A DNA stretch of 64,000 bases from Asterella californica (GCA_036924285.1 JAYKYS010000009.1:6572001-6636000), one strand, 5' to 3'. Shown: positions 23,081 through 37,100, counted from the first letter of the stretch. Made by a program: numbers and translations. The notes: a model not told the origin generated them from the letters alone.

Positions 23081-25225
23081 TCTGAGAATACACCGGGTAT
23101 CTAGCTGTGAGAGTACGTGTTGCACTCCGTGACTCAGAACCAGCGATCACCCAAACCTCTCTCTAACCTCCAAGTACACTCTAAACCTATCCCGCTACGA
23201 TATCCTCACGTCCTCTCGGCAAATTTCTCTCTTATCCGACTAGGAATAGAATCGGGGTAACAAGCACGGGCAACTTGTTCCTGCCATCGCCGCAAGCACT
23301 CTTGGGTCTGCTAGTCATCACTCCAGCCTCATCACAAGAGAAATACCAGCACTCCTAATAGAAAAGAAACCTAAGCGCAACGTCCGCACACAAATCCAAT
23401 CAAACCAACTGGGCGTACAAACAGGCATGCGAGTATGGAGAAGATCCAAACACAGGTAATACTGTCAACAACTCTCCATATCCATGATCAAGTGCTCTGA
23501 AGCACTAGCAAAACCTCTAGGTTGACCTGTTCGTCAAAGAATCTTAACTCTTGCGTCTTTCGGAGCAAGAACCTCTCAACTTTACCTCGTTGTCACTCCT
23601 CAACCACAATTCAAAATGAGATGAAACCAAAGCCAGCAGATAGCCTGTAGAATAATCTCTCTATTAATGTATTACATGCAGAGCGATCATCTCTGAGTTG
23701 GCATCTATGTCTTTCCAAACTCTCCCATGTCGATCTATGCCCTTCCAAACTCTCCCATGTCGATCTATGTCCTTTTCATCTATGCCCTTCCAAACTCTCC
23801 CATCTTCCAAACTCTCCCATTCTTCGATCCCAAACTCTCCATGTCGCTCTCAATGTCTCATGTTTACAGTCGCCTACTCTCATAATCTCTGATTTGAGAC
23901 ACCCAACTTCAGCTGGCCATAACTTTTTCACTACGGCTTGGAATAGATTGATCTAGGAGTCCATCAGCAAGCCCATCTCAAGAGCTTTCCAGCAACAGTC
24001 AATTCGTCTCCAGCAACCTCATAGAACTCCCAGAAAGTGAGAAAGATCTCATGGAAACAAAATTGGTCATGAATTTGACCCCCTCAGCTTCAATTGATCA
24101 AAACATTTTCATCCGTGCTTCAAATCGAGCAACCATTGAAATCACAGGCATTCTCATCTCCCAAGCTTTCCAACCATATCCAACACTCCGCGAATGGACC
24201 ACTAGAAGTGTCTCTAACCTTTGAAAACGTGAAAAGAACTTGGTAGAAAGTGATTGGTCAAACTTTCGACCAATAAGAAACAAGTTGACAAAAAGATTTT
24301 TGTCTTCACTCACATGACAAACACATAAAGAATTAATTTTTATCCAAGAGTACCATTTGGGTCTCAAAGCTTATATTGAACAAACTACAAACACGTGTCG
24401 TTGATGATACCATTAGTCACGAAGCACGTAAACACGAAGGACAAACTACGCTCAATATAGAGTCAGAATCTCGACTCTAAAACGGTTGACAATAAATAGC
24501 ACTACAAAAGGAACGGATGAAGCTATTATCTGATCGTAATAATCCTCTCCGAAGTTCCTCACGACAAACTCCCGATGCGCCACCTTTGTCGACTGTAACA
24601 ACGTATTTTGACCCAAGTGTTGAACGGAACTCTCGCTGGAAAGTTCAGATCCAATGGAGGATCCATACCACATCATAGCAAGATGTAGACAGTAAGATCT
24701 CAAACAGCGTCGTAAGTGACAATGGGAAGAATGATAAGATCCGGAGTAGCCATCACCGCAATCATGAACGACTTCTCCCAATGAGTCATCATAAATACTC
24801 AAAAGTGATCTTGCGGCAGACAATGGATCTTAATGACGAATGGATGCGCAAGTGGAAGATCAAGAGCACGAAAGGGCTCTCTGTTCATCACTCGTAATGC
24901 CTCTTACTTCATCCACAGATACTGATAACACACACACTTGACTTGGATACTCTACACCTTATCCAAAGCTCCGCGCACCTCTCTACTTATACATCAACTT
25001 CGCATATGACGACAAGAGTACTACCCTTATCTCCACTTAGCGGAGAGTACACGGATCATCTTTGTGGAGCTTTATCTTTTGACACGATAAGATCCGGGTG
25101 GCTCCTCAACATCAAAACACGTACGAGTGAGATTCTAACTTCCCTTTGCTTCTGGTACTTACCTTGAACACCGCTTCATCCAAGATTTCTTCGGGAGACC
25201 AACTGTCTGAATCCGGGCTAGGACT
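23081..25225. other. No recognised gene; degenerate short tandem repeats
   Basis: No coding region is seen. Imperfect units built on TTCCAAACTCTCCCATGTCG recur between 23704 and 23850. The right edge merges into the reverse-oriented end of the gag of giant-LTR copy 2, where pol would be expected but is absent. Confidence 0.45.
23704..23850. repeat. Degenerate minisatellite of CCAAACTCTCCC units
   Basis: The phrase CTTCCAAACTCTCCCATGTC and shortened forms repeat at least five times with variable spacing. The open frame across it is repetitive and unlikely to be a gene. Confidence 0.65.
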
Positions 25226-27540
25226 TCAAACAGTGCCATCCGCCAAAGTGAAAGAAGAAGCTGCCTCAAGTATCTTCGTGTTCTGAGCTGCAGTCGTCTT
25301 CTGCAGCTGAGGTTCCTTTCCTTCGTGCTTCTCGGGGTCTGATTCGTCTTCCTCGATATGGAGACAATCCGTACAATCCCCAGGATCTTCTTCTTCTACC
25401 GTGATGTGCTGTACCACTGCTAACTCGAGTTTAGAAGATGATGCGGTTTCTGCAGGAGGCGTGGTATCTGCAAATCTAACCATTTGTCGTGGTCGTAAGG
25501 TCTGAGGACAATTCTCTGTGAAATGACCGGCTTCCTTACAGTTCCCACACAAGGGCACTTGTCCAATCTGTCTTCTCGGATGAGGACAGGTGGACCACCA
25601 GTGTCCTGTCTCTCCACAATTATTGCACGCTCCAGGAAGAGGGTTGAGAGGTCGTTGTGATGAAGAAGGCTGCCAGGGCGTCCTGGTCTGTACATTGCTA
25701 GCTCTATCATTAGGTACATAACGATTATATTGGACGGGAGGCGTATGAGTGAAGGGTTGTATCGTCTCGATCCTATAGCAAGTTTCCCCACTGGGATCGT
25801 GTAGATATCCCTCATTGTCTTCTTCCCATCTTGCCCAGTTGACAGCTTGGTCCTGCGTACATTGATCTCTGGTGTGCCCGGAAGAGTTACAAAGGTTGCA
25901 CCACAGGTTTGGCCGGGAAGCCGTAGGTTGCTTCCGCTTGTCCTTCTGGTTCAGAAGATGAACTTTCAGGTCGGCAAACTGCTTCAGAACCTCATCGATG
26001 CGGGGATCAGGTGCAGACTGTATGATCTGAGTTTGAGGCATCTTCTGCACAACTTCCTCCCTTGATCGCGTCTTCTCCTTCTTCTTCTTCCGCGTCTTCT
26101 TCTCTGGTTCAGATTCCGATTCTGAACTTTCGACTGTAGACTCTTCAGAAGTAGAGGCTGCTTCCGAATCACTGTTATCAGTTTCAGTGGACTTGGACTT
26201 CCTCTTGGACTTCCTAGAAGGCTTCTTGGACTTCTTGGACTTCTTCGAGGTCTTCCTTCTGTCTTTCGTCATATTCCGAGTGATGCTCGAGGTTTCATAC
26301 TGCTCGGCATGCTTCTGTACCTCTGCTAAATCATCACCTCCTCCTCTTCTGCAGTACAATTCCACATCCCGAGACAATTCTCCCAAGTACCAGTCCCGGC
26401 TTGCTGAGCACAATAACCTGGTCTTCCTTGGTTCTGAGGGATGTGATCCAAGAGGTCTTCAAACCTCTCCGTGTAATCCCGCAGTGTCTCTTTGTTCTTC
26501 CGTTCGAGCCTCTGAAGCTCTATGAGGGTCATACGATCGTAGCCCACTCCTCTGAACCTCTTCAGAAAAGCTGCCTTCAGAGTAGCCCAAGCGGCCATTA
26601 CTACACCATCATCCAACATCTTACTCATCCACTTCCTTCCCTTCCCTACGATCAAACTGGGAAATACACGGAGTCTGTCAACATCAGCGTCTTCCTTGTT
26701 GGATCGAGAGATGGTCTCGAACATCGTGATGAAGTCGTCCACGTCAGCATCATCGTCGTACGGATGATACTTCTGCCGAGTGTGGGAAGTCATGTCGACT
26801 GTCGGCTGGTGCGATAGCCAACTTCTTCCTCCCTCAGGTCCAGGTGGTGGAGATGATCTTCTCGAAGGTCCAGGTCTGTCTGAATCACGAAGGTCGTCTT
26901 CTGAGTCAGAGCTACTGTCACTGCTATCTTCCGAGACGTCTGGAACAACTCCTCCAGTCTTCTCTCACCTTGAGAAGCTTCTTCCGCACTTGGGAAGACG
27001 TCTTCCGAGTAACCAGTACCAAAATCTACTTTATACACGTGGTCACCCGGTTGGCTTCTGTCTTCGTCAAAGATTATGCTCGAGATGGAAGGCTCTTCCA
27101 ACTCTACTGATCGGATCTTCCTGAGCTCTTCTTATTTCTTTTGGTGTCTCAAGGATATCCGCTGCTCTCTAGAAGCGGTTCACTGGGGTGAGTTTACCCA
27201 CTCAAGATCTTTACCCGTGCGTCTTCTGCTTCTTTCTCTGGTCGAGGCATCCACCAGAGTACTGAGAACAGGTGTCCCTCTTTTTCTACCACTAGATCCG
27301 GTAGACGGAATGTCTAAACAACCGATCACAAGTTCACAACGTCTTCTTTTCCTGCTTTCTGTTGTACTCACTGCAGTCTTCCAAGATCGAGTCTTCCAAG
27401 GAGTTCTTGGAAGCAAAGAAGCGGCTTCTTCCAACCCTCTCTGATGTATCTTATCAACTTCTGGTTGCGGTTCCTGTCTTCTAGCAAGATAGAGTCCCAC
27501 AACACATTCAACTACAATCGAAGTTAGTTCGAAATGAACC
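25226..27540 (-). pseudogene. Gag of giant-LTR retrotransposon copy 2
   Basis: Several overlapping minus-strand frames. The N-terminal part is charged; a central gag/capsid-like domain follows (26793-26326, with WATLKAAFLKRF and LRDYTERFEDLLD); then comes a Lys/Ser-rich linker. Three CCHC zinc knuckles (CNLCNSSGHTRDQC, CNNCGETGHWWSTC, CGNCKEAGHFTENC) lie in the frame 26413-25226. The capsid and knuckle parts are in different frames, so there is at least one frameshift around 26330-26410. The knuckle frame ends at a TGA just after FTLADGTV, and recognisable protease or reverse transcriptase does not follow. It sits directly behind the LTR 27632-32900 and primer binding site, which confirms the element's orientation. 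Confidence 0.75.
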
Positions 27541-27592
27541 TAACTAATGGTACACAGATCCATGAAGCTTAAAATAGAAGTTATTAAGATGA

Positions 27593-27612
27593 AATCCTCG
27601 GCAGCGGCGCCA
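27593..27612 (-). other. Primer binding site of giant-LTR copy 2 (tRNA-Asp-like)
   Basis: On the minus strand it reads TGGCGCCGCTGCCGAGGATT, close to the complement of the plant tRNA-Asp 3' end (17 of 20 positions by eye). It begins 19 nt inside the end of the LTR. This places the LTR boundary at 27632 and shows that everything from there to 32900 is LTR. Confidence 0.75.
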
Positions 27613-27631
27613 AAAATGGATGCTCACTATA

Positions 27632-30600
27632 TGTAGTGACGCAAGATTTCTCCTTTTGCCCATTTAGTATACAAGATATCGTTCCCACAGAGCATTTGCA
27701 CAAGTAACGCTGCTCTAAGTTCTAAGATCTGTTCAAACACACAAACACACGGGTTTTGCCTAGAAATCCCGTCTTCTCACAAAACCACACGTCTTCCAAA
27801 CACGCCAAATGGTGCTCTGGAATTGACCAAACAACTACCAACTAAAATATCACACAATTATTCACAGAGAAGCTCGAGAAGACGATTTTCCTGCTTCCAG
27901 ATTGCTTCTTCCGTTCTTCTCGATACCGTCTTCCCGAAGCGATTCTCGGCTTCTAGAGGTTCAGCTCGTCTTCTCACATCTCCAGAAGGCTGTCCTGCTT
28001 CGCAGAAGTCGACTAGCAACGATCGTTACACCTTATTCTCACACTCACATTCCAACGGGTTAGATTAATCACAAGGTGTATACCACCTGTAGCCTTCCCA
28101 GGCTTCTGCCTACGGAAATAGTCTTCATGCAGCACTACAACGACATTCACCTTCACGGAAGCTCAATAGAAGTCTCGGAAGCTCACTAGAAGAAGGTAAG
28201 AAGATGGGGAAGATGGGGAAGATAAGAAAATCCAAACAAGAGAAAACAAGATGAAAAGAGGCAATTAAGATTCCGACAGGCTTCTAGTCCGGATCCTGAC
28301 TAACAAGCCATCCCCGCTTGTAATAGTTTGGGGAGGAAGACAACAAACATGTGTACAATTGCACCGTCTTCTACTCGAGGATGTCGTCTTCTGCTGTGGG
28401 AAGAAGGCTTCTTTCTTCTTCACTTCGCTGCTCTGACTACTCTGTCTTCTGGGATCCCTTACCCATAAGACCGTTCGTACGTAGATCCCAAGTGCTCTAC
28501 TGAACGAGTCAAGCTACACTTCCACAACTGCTGACAGTCACCGCCACTCAAGAAAAACACTTCCCATGCACAATTGGGAGCGAATTCAAGGAACCCACCA
28601 TCCAGAAGACATGAGCAAAGTTTCTGCACTCAAATCCACAATCTATTCCACGAGAAGAAGTCACAATGGCATTGGGAAGCTCACTCCCTCTACTTCCTGC
28701 ATCTACTCCTCGACACATCAGTCTAATCAGCAGGACTGCACGAGGATGCCGTTCCCTGCTCCTAGACTACCCACTACTCATCTACATCTCCGAATCGCTG
28801 CTGGTGGTAAGAGAATGCAGACTTCTTCATGTGTTATCCCTTTATTCCAACATCGAGTGTAGTGTACACTGTGTACCTCTAGTGTCTAATCTGTCTCCTG
28901 CACCGTAAGATTGGTATGTGTGTGCTGAACTACAGAACTATCAAACTCTAGAACTTTATCTCCTACTCTTCGATCCTACTTATGTCGCTGCCATGAGAAC
29001 CAGGGGAGACGACCACCAGGGAGAGAGAGGCGCTGACAGGAGGTTGTCACCCCACATGCAAGCGGTTCCCCTTCCTAATTAGACATCAACCTTGTTGTTC
29101 CTACGCTACCTATGCTGCCACATGGTATCCTAACTAATTTTACACTGAAAACTGCCACCCTTAAGATAGCATGTTTTGGTCCTACTAAATTTGGAATAGT
29201 CGATGGAGTTACTAACTACTCTGATTGCTCGGTGGTAATCTCTACTTGATTTGCTCCTATCAGAGCTCCTAACGCGGCTTCTGATAAGCTAGAAAGCCCT
29301 GCAGTTACCTCGGGTGTCACTGAGGTGACTTCCTCCTCATCGTCCTTGGCTGGCTCTGCTGTCGCTGCTGTTGTGTCTTCCTCGGCTTCGGCTTCTGCGA
29401 GGGTGGTGATCTTCTCCCGCACTCGGAGGACTTCCTGATTGCGCTACTGTACCCGTGTCTGCAACTCCTGGTTGCTCTTCCGAAGTTGCACCGATTCCTT
29501 GGCAGAAGCGGCTGCTTCCACCTTGTATCTTGCTGCGAGCTTCTCCATGGTGCGGAGACTAGCTTCCAGCGACTCCGTCTTCTTCTGATCTTCTCTCTGT
29601 CGCAGCAAGGTGCGCAGGCCGAATCCAGGTTGCAAGGGCCTCTCCTGTGTCTTCGCTCTCTTCTCCAGCAACTCCATAGCTGGCTGGATCTCCTTCTGGA
29701 AGTAGGCGCTGAACTCCTCCAGTCGTCTTCCTGCGGAAGACAAGTTCATCTCCATCACTCGCTCGGAGGTGTCGACCTTGTCTTCTAGAGGCAAGGATGC
29801 CTCTTCCACCACGATGGTCTTCATCTTCTGCGCACGAGAAGAAGCTACTCTTCTCATCTTCCGGGGTGGAAGACTCCTCATGGCAGGAGCGGCTCTCTTC
29901 GTTGCGCTTCCTCGCATCGCAGCAGGAGCGCCCATCCATCCTTCGTCTTCTGGAGTCTTCAGAAGACTCCCAGGCGTTGCAGAAGCGGTCTTCTGCTCTG
30001 ATCGGGTACTCAACAGGTCTTCTTCCGAGTCAGACTTCGATCCTGAACGAATGAGGGAGATGGGTGTCCTCGGTACACTTCTGGGACCCATCTTCCTCTG
30101 TGACGTGGCGTCTTCCGACCCATTAGACTCGTTTTCCCTCACCAGAAGTGTCTTCTGGTGAGAGCCGGGCCTCAACTGTGGCATCAAAGTGAGAGGGGGC
30201 GTTGCGGCTGCCGCTCGGTCATCGTCTTCCGAGGTCTCCTCCTTCACTTCTTGTCGCTCCGTTGGTCCATACCCGGCCAGTTGATCTTCCCTAAGATCCC
30301 CCATGGCTACATACAAGTAGCAGAGGAAAGGCGTCAAGTGTCCTCCCGCCGGAGTACCCAAGTATGCTAGCTCCGTCTGTACATAGTTGTGGATGTACGC
30401 GCCCCAGTAGATGGCCATTCTGTCATCCCACACTGATTCGAGGAACTCCACGTCCTGATCTCCTAAGTACCTTGTCTTCTGCGCTTTCCCCTTGGGAAAG
30501 AGATGCAGAAACAACTTCGCTGAAAGTCGCTTCTTCGGCTCCCAGTAAGATTCTATCTTCCAACCGTTCCTCCCCTGCCTGTCTTCCACGAAAAGGCAGG

Positions 30601-32900
30601 TGGTGCTCCCAGGCACATGCCACGAACTCACGATCCTAGGCAAGATCTTCTTCTCGTACCAATATCCTCGGTTCTCGGATTGTGGCCTGTGAAAAGCCCT
30701 GCGCCACCAGTCTTCAGTTCAAGAAGATGGCTTTCCTCGGGCTACTCCTTCCTTCGCAGGTACACGGCTACGAGGTGGTAACGCTGCCCACACCTCCTCC
30801 AGAAGTCCTTGATCTGCGAAGTTCCAATCCCACAGGAAGAAATCGAGGCCCAACTCCTTGAGGAAAGGAGTGGCCTCGGTCAATTCTGCCGCAGGTAACA
30901 CCAAGCCTCGTGGATGCATCGTCATGCTGGAAGATCTGTTGCACTAAGCCACAAGCACCTACTATGAGCTGAAGGCTCAGTCCTTCCCAAGTGCCCACAG
31001 TCTAGCTTCTACTTCTCAGAAGACGAACCTAGTCTTCTAGAAGACAGTTACTCCATCTTCCGGGATTCTAACAGTACTTCTTAGATAGCTCTCGTCTTCC
31101 GAGCTATATCTAAGCAAGGCCTTGCATGGATTACCAAGAAGACAACCCACCTTGCATTACATCCTACTTCCTATCAGAAGATACAAGATTCGTGAAACAT
31201 AAAGTGCATGACAAGTTCAGAAGTCGGTTGCGGGCCCCTGCGGTGACAATGGTCTCTGGGAAGACACTCAGGGCAGTTTCCGATTCAATGTCTTTCTCGG
31301 AAGACCTCTCGAAGTCAGACTTCCCTTCACTGGTCTCACCTGTCTTCGTCTTCCTACACGCAATCTATCCTCACAACAGACTCAAGACAATTGCACTCTG
31401 TTCTTCTGACTTCTCACCGCTCATACGCACTCAGAAGAATCTTGCTGCTCGGTGGGAAGACATGACGTTCGACCATTCTCTCCAGATTCTGCCAGCAAGT
31501 ATTCTCACGACTCTCTTCTAAGTTCGGGAAGAAGAAGGAATGGCTGCTATGGGTCGAACAGAAGAGACCCGAAATGGACCCTCACGTCTTCTCGCTCATT
31601 TTGCCAGCCTTTCAGTCTTCTAGTCTCTCTAGGAAGATGTGGAGTTGAGAAGCTTGGAAGACCGGGAGGCACAGGCCTAGGTCCCGACTTCCAACTTCTC
31701 GAAATAACAAAACAACTCACCACACCACTCAGGATTCGTACCAAACATCTCTTAACACAAAAGCAACACAAATCCATTCTTGATACGAATTGGTTATAGT
31801 CGACTTCCGAAGACAGTCTTCCGAAGACAGTCAAGTTTAAGAAGCGTCTTCCGAAGATGTTCCCATCTTCCGAATCGTCTTCTGTTCCAGGTTTCGAGGA
31901 TAGAGAGGTAGTAGGGTAAGGAAATTGATAGCTGAGATTGTCAATTTGAGGACGAGGTGTAGGGAAGCTCGAATTGAACTTAGGAAGAAGTAGGAAGATG
32001 TCTGACAGAAATTGGGCAGCGCTTCCGCGTCCAATGTCTCAATAGAAAGAATGGGGGGTGGGGGTAATCGATCAGGCTGCCTGCACACAACCAAGGAAGC
32101 GCGGGGAATACCAGACAAAGGCGAGAAGAAGTAGGAAGGGGAAAGAACGTGGGGAAGAACCTCTACAGTCTTCTTCTGCTCCCCGAGTTACCTTCGACCT
32201 CCGCGCGCTTCTGGCTCTGGTCCTAGCTCCAATGCGACTCCTCACGACTGCACCTGCTGTCAATTTTTGGCCACACCTCGATTCCACCTCCGATTCTACT
32301 CGCTACTCTCCAATGTCAGCTTCTCGGGAGCTCACAGAAACGCCTTCGCTCTCTACCTTCCGTGCTCCAGCAATTCGGTCTCGCCCTTCGCCTAGCTGCC
32401 AACTGGTTCTCTCTTACCTCGATATCCTCACTCGATTCCTCTCTCAAAGCTCACTTGCGAAGCTCACTCTCTCAAATCGATCTTCTCAAGCGCGCTGTGC
32501 TGCGAGAAGTTAGAATGTGCTAATACGCTTCCTGCGCATCTTCCCCGCAGATTAGGGGTTTTCGACCTTAGGTGTCTTCCCCGACCTATCTATCTATTCG
32601 GTGCGACCCAGTAGGTACAACCACTCCTAATCCGTGGTCAGGCCTTCGCGGTCGCTGTCTTCTGGAAGATGGTTGTCTTCCGTCGTTGTCCCGTCTTCCG
32701 AAGACGCAACTGAGAATACGTTCTTCTGAAGACGGTCGTCTTCCGAAGAAGTCAACTTCTTATTACAAACAGCTCTTAAGATCATCTTCATGTTAAGGAA
32801 GACGTAACCTTAAGTAACAACGCTTCTTCAGTTATACAAACAAGTTATTATTCTTAAAAATTTCAAAAATTCGTGCATCCTGTAATTTGTGGGCACCACA
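27632..32900 (-). mobile_element. Giant LTR, copy 2
   Basis: 5269 bp. On the minus strand it starts TGTGGTGCCCAC (at 32900) and ends CACTACA (27632). It is collinear with the solo LTR 15208-20709, with indels. It contains a broken accessory ORF (30925-29216). Its upstream edge abuts the truncated gag of copy 3 at 32901, with no typical host flank. Confidence 0.75.
29216..30925 (-). pseudogene. Accessory coiled-coil ORF, copy 2 (broken)
   Basis: Homologous to the intact frame 17186-19093. The N-terminal piece 30925-30719 ends in a stop. A 399-residue piece (30643-29444) holds the globular YWGAYIHNYVQTELAYLG block and the coiled coil. The C-terminal acidic tail is in 29422-29216. The segment between coiled coil and tail is more heavily deleted than in copy 1. 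Confidence 0.65.
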
Positions 32901-32901
32901 T

Positions 32902-34111
32902 AACTAAATCATCACCTCCTCATCTTCTGCAGTACAACTCCATATCTTAAGACAATTCTCCCAAGTACCAGTCCACGGCTTGCTGGGCACAATAACCGGG
33001 TCTTCCTTGGTTCTGAGGGATGTGATCCAGGAGGTCTTCAAACCTCTCGGTGTAATCTCGCAATGTCTCTTTCTTCTTCCATTCGAGTCTCTGAAGCTCT
33101 ATGAGGGTCATCCGATCATAGCCCACTCCTCTGAATCTTTTCAGAAAAGCTGCCTTCAGAGTAGCCCAAGCGGCCATTTTACTCATCCATTTCCTTCCCT
33201 TCTCTACGATCAAACTGGGAAATATACGGAGTCTGTCGACATCCGAGTCTTCCTTGTTGGAGCGAGAGATGGTCTCAAACATTGTGATGAAGTCATCCGC
33301 GTCAGCATCATCGTCGTACGGATGGTACTTCTGTCGAGTATGGGAAGCCATGTCGATTGCCGGCTGGTGCGATTGCCAACTTCTTCCTCCTTCAGGCCCA
33401 GGTGGTGGAGATGGTCTTCTCGAATGTCCAAGCCTGTCTGAATCACGAAGGTCGTCTTCTGAGTTAGAATTACTGTCGCCGTCGCCTTCTGAGACATCTG
33501 GAACGATCTCCTCTAGTCTTCCTTCACCTTGAGAAGCTTCTTCCGTATTTGGGAAGACGTCTTCCAAGTAACCCGTATCAAATTCCACTTTATACACGTG
33601 ATCACCCGGTTGGCTTCTGTCTTCTTCAAATATTATGCTCGAGATGGAAGGTTCTTCCAACTCTACTGATCGGATCTTCCTGAGCTCTTCTTCTTTCTTT
33701 TGGTGTCTCAGGGATATCCGCTGCTCTCTAGAAGCGGTTCGCTGGGGTGAATGTACCCACTCAGGATCTTTACCCGTGCGTCTTCTGCTTCTTCCTCTGG
33801 TCGGAGGCATCCACCAGAGTGCTGAGAAGAGATGTCCCTCTTCTTCTAATACTAGATCCGGCAGACCGAATGATTGAACAACCGATCACAGGTTCGGAAC
33901 ATCTTCTTCTCCTGCTTCTTGTTCTACTCACTGCAATCTTCCAAGATCGAGTCTTCCAAGAAACTCTTGGAAGCGGAGAAGCGGCTTCTTCCAGTTCCCC
34001 CTGATATATCTTATGAGCTTCTGGTTGCGGTTCCTGTCTTCTAGCAAGATAGAGTCCCACAACACATTCAACTACAATCGAATTAGTTCGAAATGAAACT
34101 AACAACGGCAC
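32902..34111 (-). pseudogene. Gag of giant-LTR copy 3, truncated
   Basis: A largely open gag frame (287 residues at 33810-32947, with a further N-terminal frame to 34111). It is collinear with the gag of copy 2, including the WATLKAAFLKRFRGVGYDRM capsid-like segment. It breaks off at 32902, before the zinc knuckles, exactly where the LTR of copy 2 begins. A short internal deletion relative to copy 2 is seen at KMAAWAT. Confidence 0.72.
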
Positions 34112-34150
34112 ACAGATCCAAGAAGCTTAGAACAAAAGTTACTAAGATGA

Positions 34151-34170
34151 AATCTCCGACAGCGGTGCCA
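34151..34170 (-). other. Primer binding site of giant-LTR copy 3
   Basis: The minus strand reads TGGCACCGCTGTCGGAGATT, a slightly decayed version of the tRNA-Asp-like site at 27593-27612. It lies 18 nt inside the LTR end at 34189. Confidence 0.65.
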
Positions 34171-34188
34171 AAAATGGTGCTCACTATA

Positions 34189-37100
34189 TGTAGTGTCGCA
34201 GGATTACTCCTTTTGCCCATTTAGTATACACGATATCGTTCCCACAGAGGATTTGCACAAGTAACGCTGCTCTAAGTTCTAAGATTTGTTCAAACACACA
34301 AACACATGGGTTTTGCCTAGGAATCCCGTCTTCTCACAAAACCACGCGTCTTCCAGACATGCCAAAAGGTGCTCTAGACCTAAACAAACAACTACTAACT
34401 AAAATATCACACAACTATTCACAGAGAAGCTCGGGAAGACACTTCTTGCTTCTAGATCACTTCTTCCGGTCTTCTCGATACCGTCTTTCCGAAGCAATTC
34501 TCGGCTTCTGGGGGTTCAACTCGGCTTCTCGCACCTCCAGAAGACTGCTCCTGCTTCGCAAAAGTCGACTAGAATCGGCTGTTACACCTTACTCTCGCAC
34601 TCACATTCCAACGGGTTAGATTAATCATAGGGTGTATGCCCCCTGTAGCCTTCTCAAGCTTTTGCCTACGGAAATGGTCGTCCTGCAGCACTACAACGAC
34701 ATTCACCTTCACGGAAGCTCAATAGAAGTCTCGGAAGCTCACTAGAAGAAGGTAAGAAGATGAGGAAGATGAGAGAAGATGGGGAAGAAGGGAAAATCCA
34801 AACAAGAGAAAACAAGATGAAAAGGAGAAATTAAGATTCCGACAGGCTTCTAGTCCGGATCCTGACTAACAAGCCATCCCTGCTTGTAATAGTTTGGGGA
34901 GGAAGACAACAAACGTGTGTACAGTTGCACCGTCTTCTACTTGAAGATGTTGTCTTCTGCTATGGGAAGAAGGCTTCTTTCTTCTTCTCTTTGCTGCTCC
35001 GACTACTCTGTCTTCTGGGATCTCTTATCCATAAGACCGTCCGTACGTAGATCCTAAGTGCTCTACTGGACGAGCCAAGCTACAATTCCACAACTGCTGA
35101 CAGTCACTGCCACTCAAGAAGAACGCTTCTCATGCACAATCGGGAGTGAATCCAAGAAAACCCACCACCCATAAGACATGGACAAAGCTTCTGTACTCAA
35201 ATCCGCAATCCATTCCCCGAGAAGAAGTCACATTGGCATTGGAAAGCTCACTCCCTCTACTTCTTGCGCCTACTCCTCGACACACCAGTCTAGCCAACAG
35301 GACTGCACGAGGATGTCGTTCCCTGTTCCTAAACTGTCTACTATCTCTATCTACATCTTCGAACCACAGCTGGTAACGAGCATGCAGACCCCTCCGGTAT
35401 AATCTTAGTCTATTCGTATATCTCTAACATCGGGTGTAGTGTGCACTGTGCGTAATGTATATCATGTGCCTCTGTCTGCACCAAAAAATGTGTATGGGTG
35501 TGCAGCAGCCCAAATTCCTACTCTTTGATCCTACTTATGCATCTACCACGAGGAAACAGAAAGAACCACCAATAGGGACAGAAAAGCTGCCCCTCCACAT
35601 GCAAGCGGTTTCCCTTTCCTGTTCTTGCGTTTCCTACTCTGCCACATGGCTGCCTAACTAAATTTACATGAAAAACTGCCACCCTTAAGATAGCATGTTC
35701 GGTCCTACTAAGTTTGGAAATGTCAATCGTCGGTTGTGGTTACTATCTACTCTGATTGCTCGGAGGCAATCTCTACCTGAACTGCTCCTACCGGAGCTCC
35801 TAACGCGGCTTCTGATAAGCTAGAAAGCCATGCGAACACCTCGGGTAACACTGAGGTGGCTTCCTCCTCATCGTTCTTCGTTGGCCTTGCTGTCGCTGCT
35901 GTTGCTTCTTCCTCGGCTTCTGCTTCGGCTTCTGCTTCCTTCGGAAGACGGAAACGTCTTCTGGGAAGCGAAGTCGAGTGGTGCTTCCTCGCTCTTCTGG
36001 AGCATCAGCTCGGTACCAGGGACCATGGCGACCTCATAGGGGTCCGGGGAAGTCGCTTTCTCCACACGGAATACCTGGGAAGACGGTTCTTCTTCTTGTC
36101 TTCCGGGGCTTCTTTCGGAGTCTTCTCGGCTTTCAACGCTGTCACTACCAAGTGCATAGCGAGGTCGAACTCCTCCTTCTCCATGTCGGCACCGATCGAT
36201 GGTACTAGGACTTGGGAAGATGTAGTTACCAGTGGCTGAGTCGAGAGAAGTCCATAGAGTGTCTTCACCCCCTCTATCTGTCGATTCAAGTACCGGAACA
36301 TACTCTCCTTGCACTCTACCAACATCATCTTGGACTCATCGTCCCATTCTCTAGCCAAGGTAAGTAACTTCCTACCGACGATGAAGTTGAATTTCTTCCG
36401 AAGCGCTTCCACCGACTGTGCTAGCATCTCCTGCACACGAGCTTCTGCTGCTTCTCGCTGCATCTTCTCGACTGCAACTCGCGCTTCTGCGGCTTCCCGC
36501 TGCGTCTTCCATCTTGTCTTCTCCTCTGCGAGGACGGTGATCTTCCCCCCCACTCGGAGAACCTCTTGGTCGCGCTGCTGTAAACGCGCCTGTAACTCCT
36601 GGTTGCTCTTCTTCAGTTGGACCAGCTCCTTGGCAGAAGTGGCTGCTTCCGTCTTGTACCTCGCTGCGAGCTTCTCCGTGGTGCGGAGACTAGCTTCCAA
36701 CGCTTCTGCCTTCTTCTGGCCTTCTTCCTGACGCATCAAGGTGCGCAGATCGAATCCAGGCTGTAAGGGCTTCTCCTGAGCCTTCGCTCTCTTCTCCAGC
36801 AACTCCATAGCTGGCTGGATCTCTGAGTGGAAGAAGGCACTGAACTCTTCCAGTCTTCTTCCCGCGGAAGACAGGTTGATCTCCACAATTCGATTGGAGG
36901 TGTCGACCTTGTCTTCTAGAGGCAATGATGCCTCTTCCACCACTATGATCTTCAGCTTCTGCTCTTCTCATCTTCCGAGGTGGAAGATCTCTCCCCATGG
37001 TAGAAGCGGTCCTCTTTACTGCGCTTCCTCGCATCGCAGTAGGAGTATCCATCCATCTTCGTCTTCTGGAGTCTTCGGAAGACTCCCTGGTGTTACAAAA

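Noticed and set aside
23698..23892. 64-residue frame of SMPFQTLPCRS repeats
   Set aside because: Low-complexity product of a degenerate minisatellite.
25984..26172. Arg-rich 62-residue minus-strand frame
   Set aside because: It is an out-of-frame reading of the Lys/Ser-rich linker of gag copy 2.
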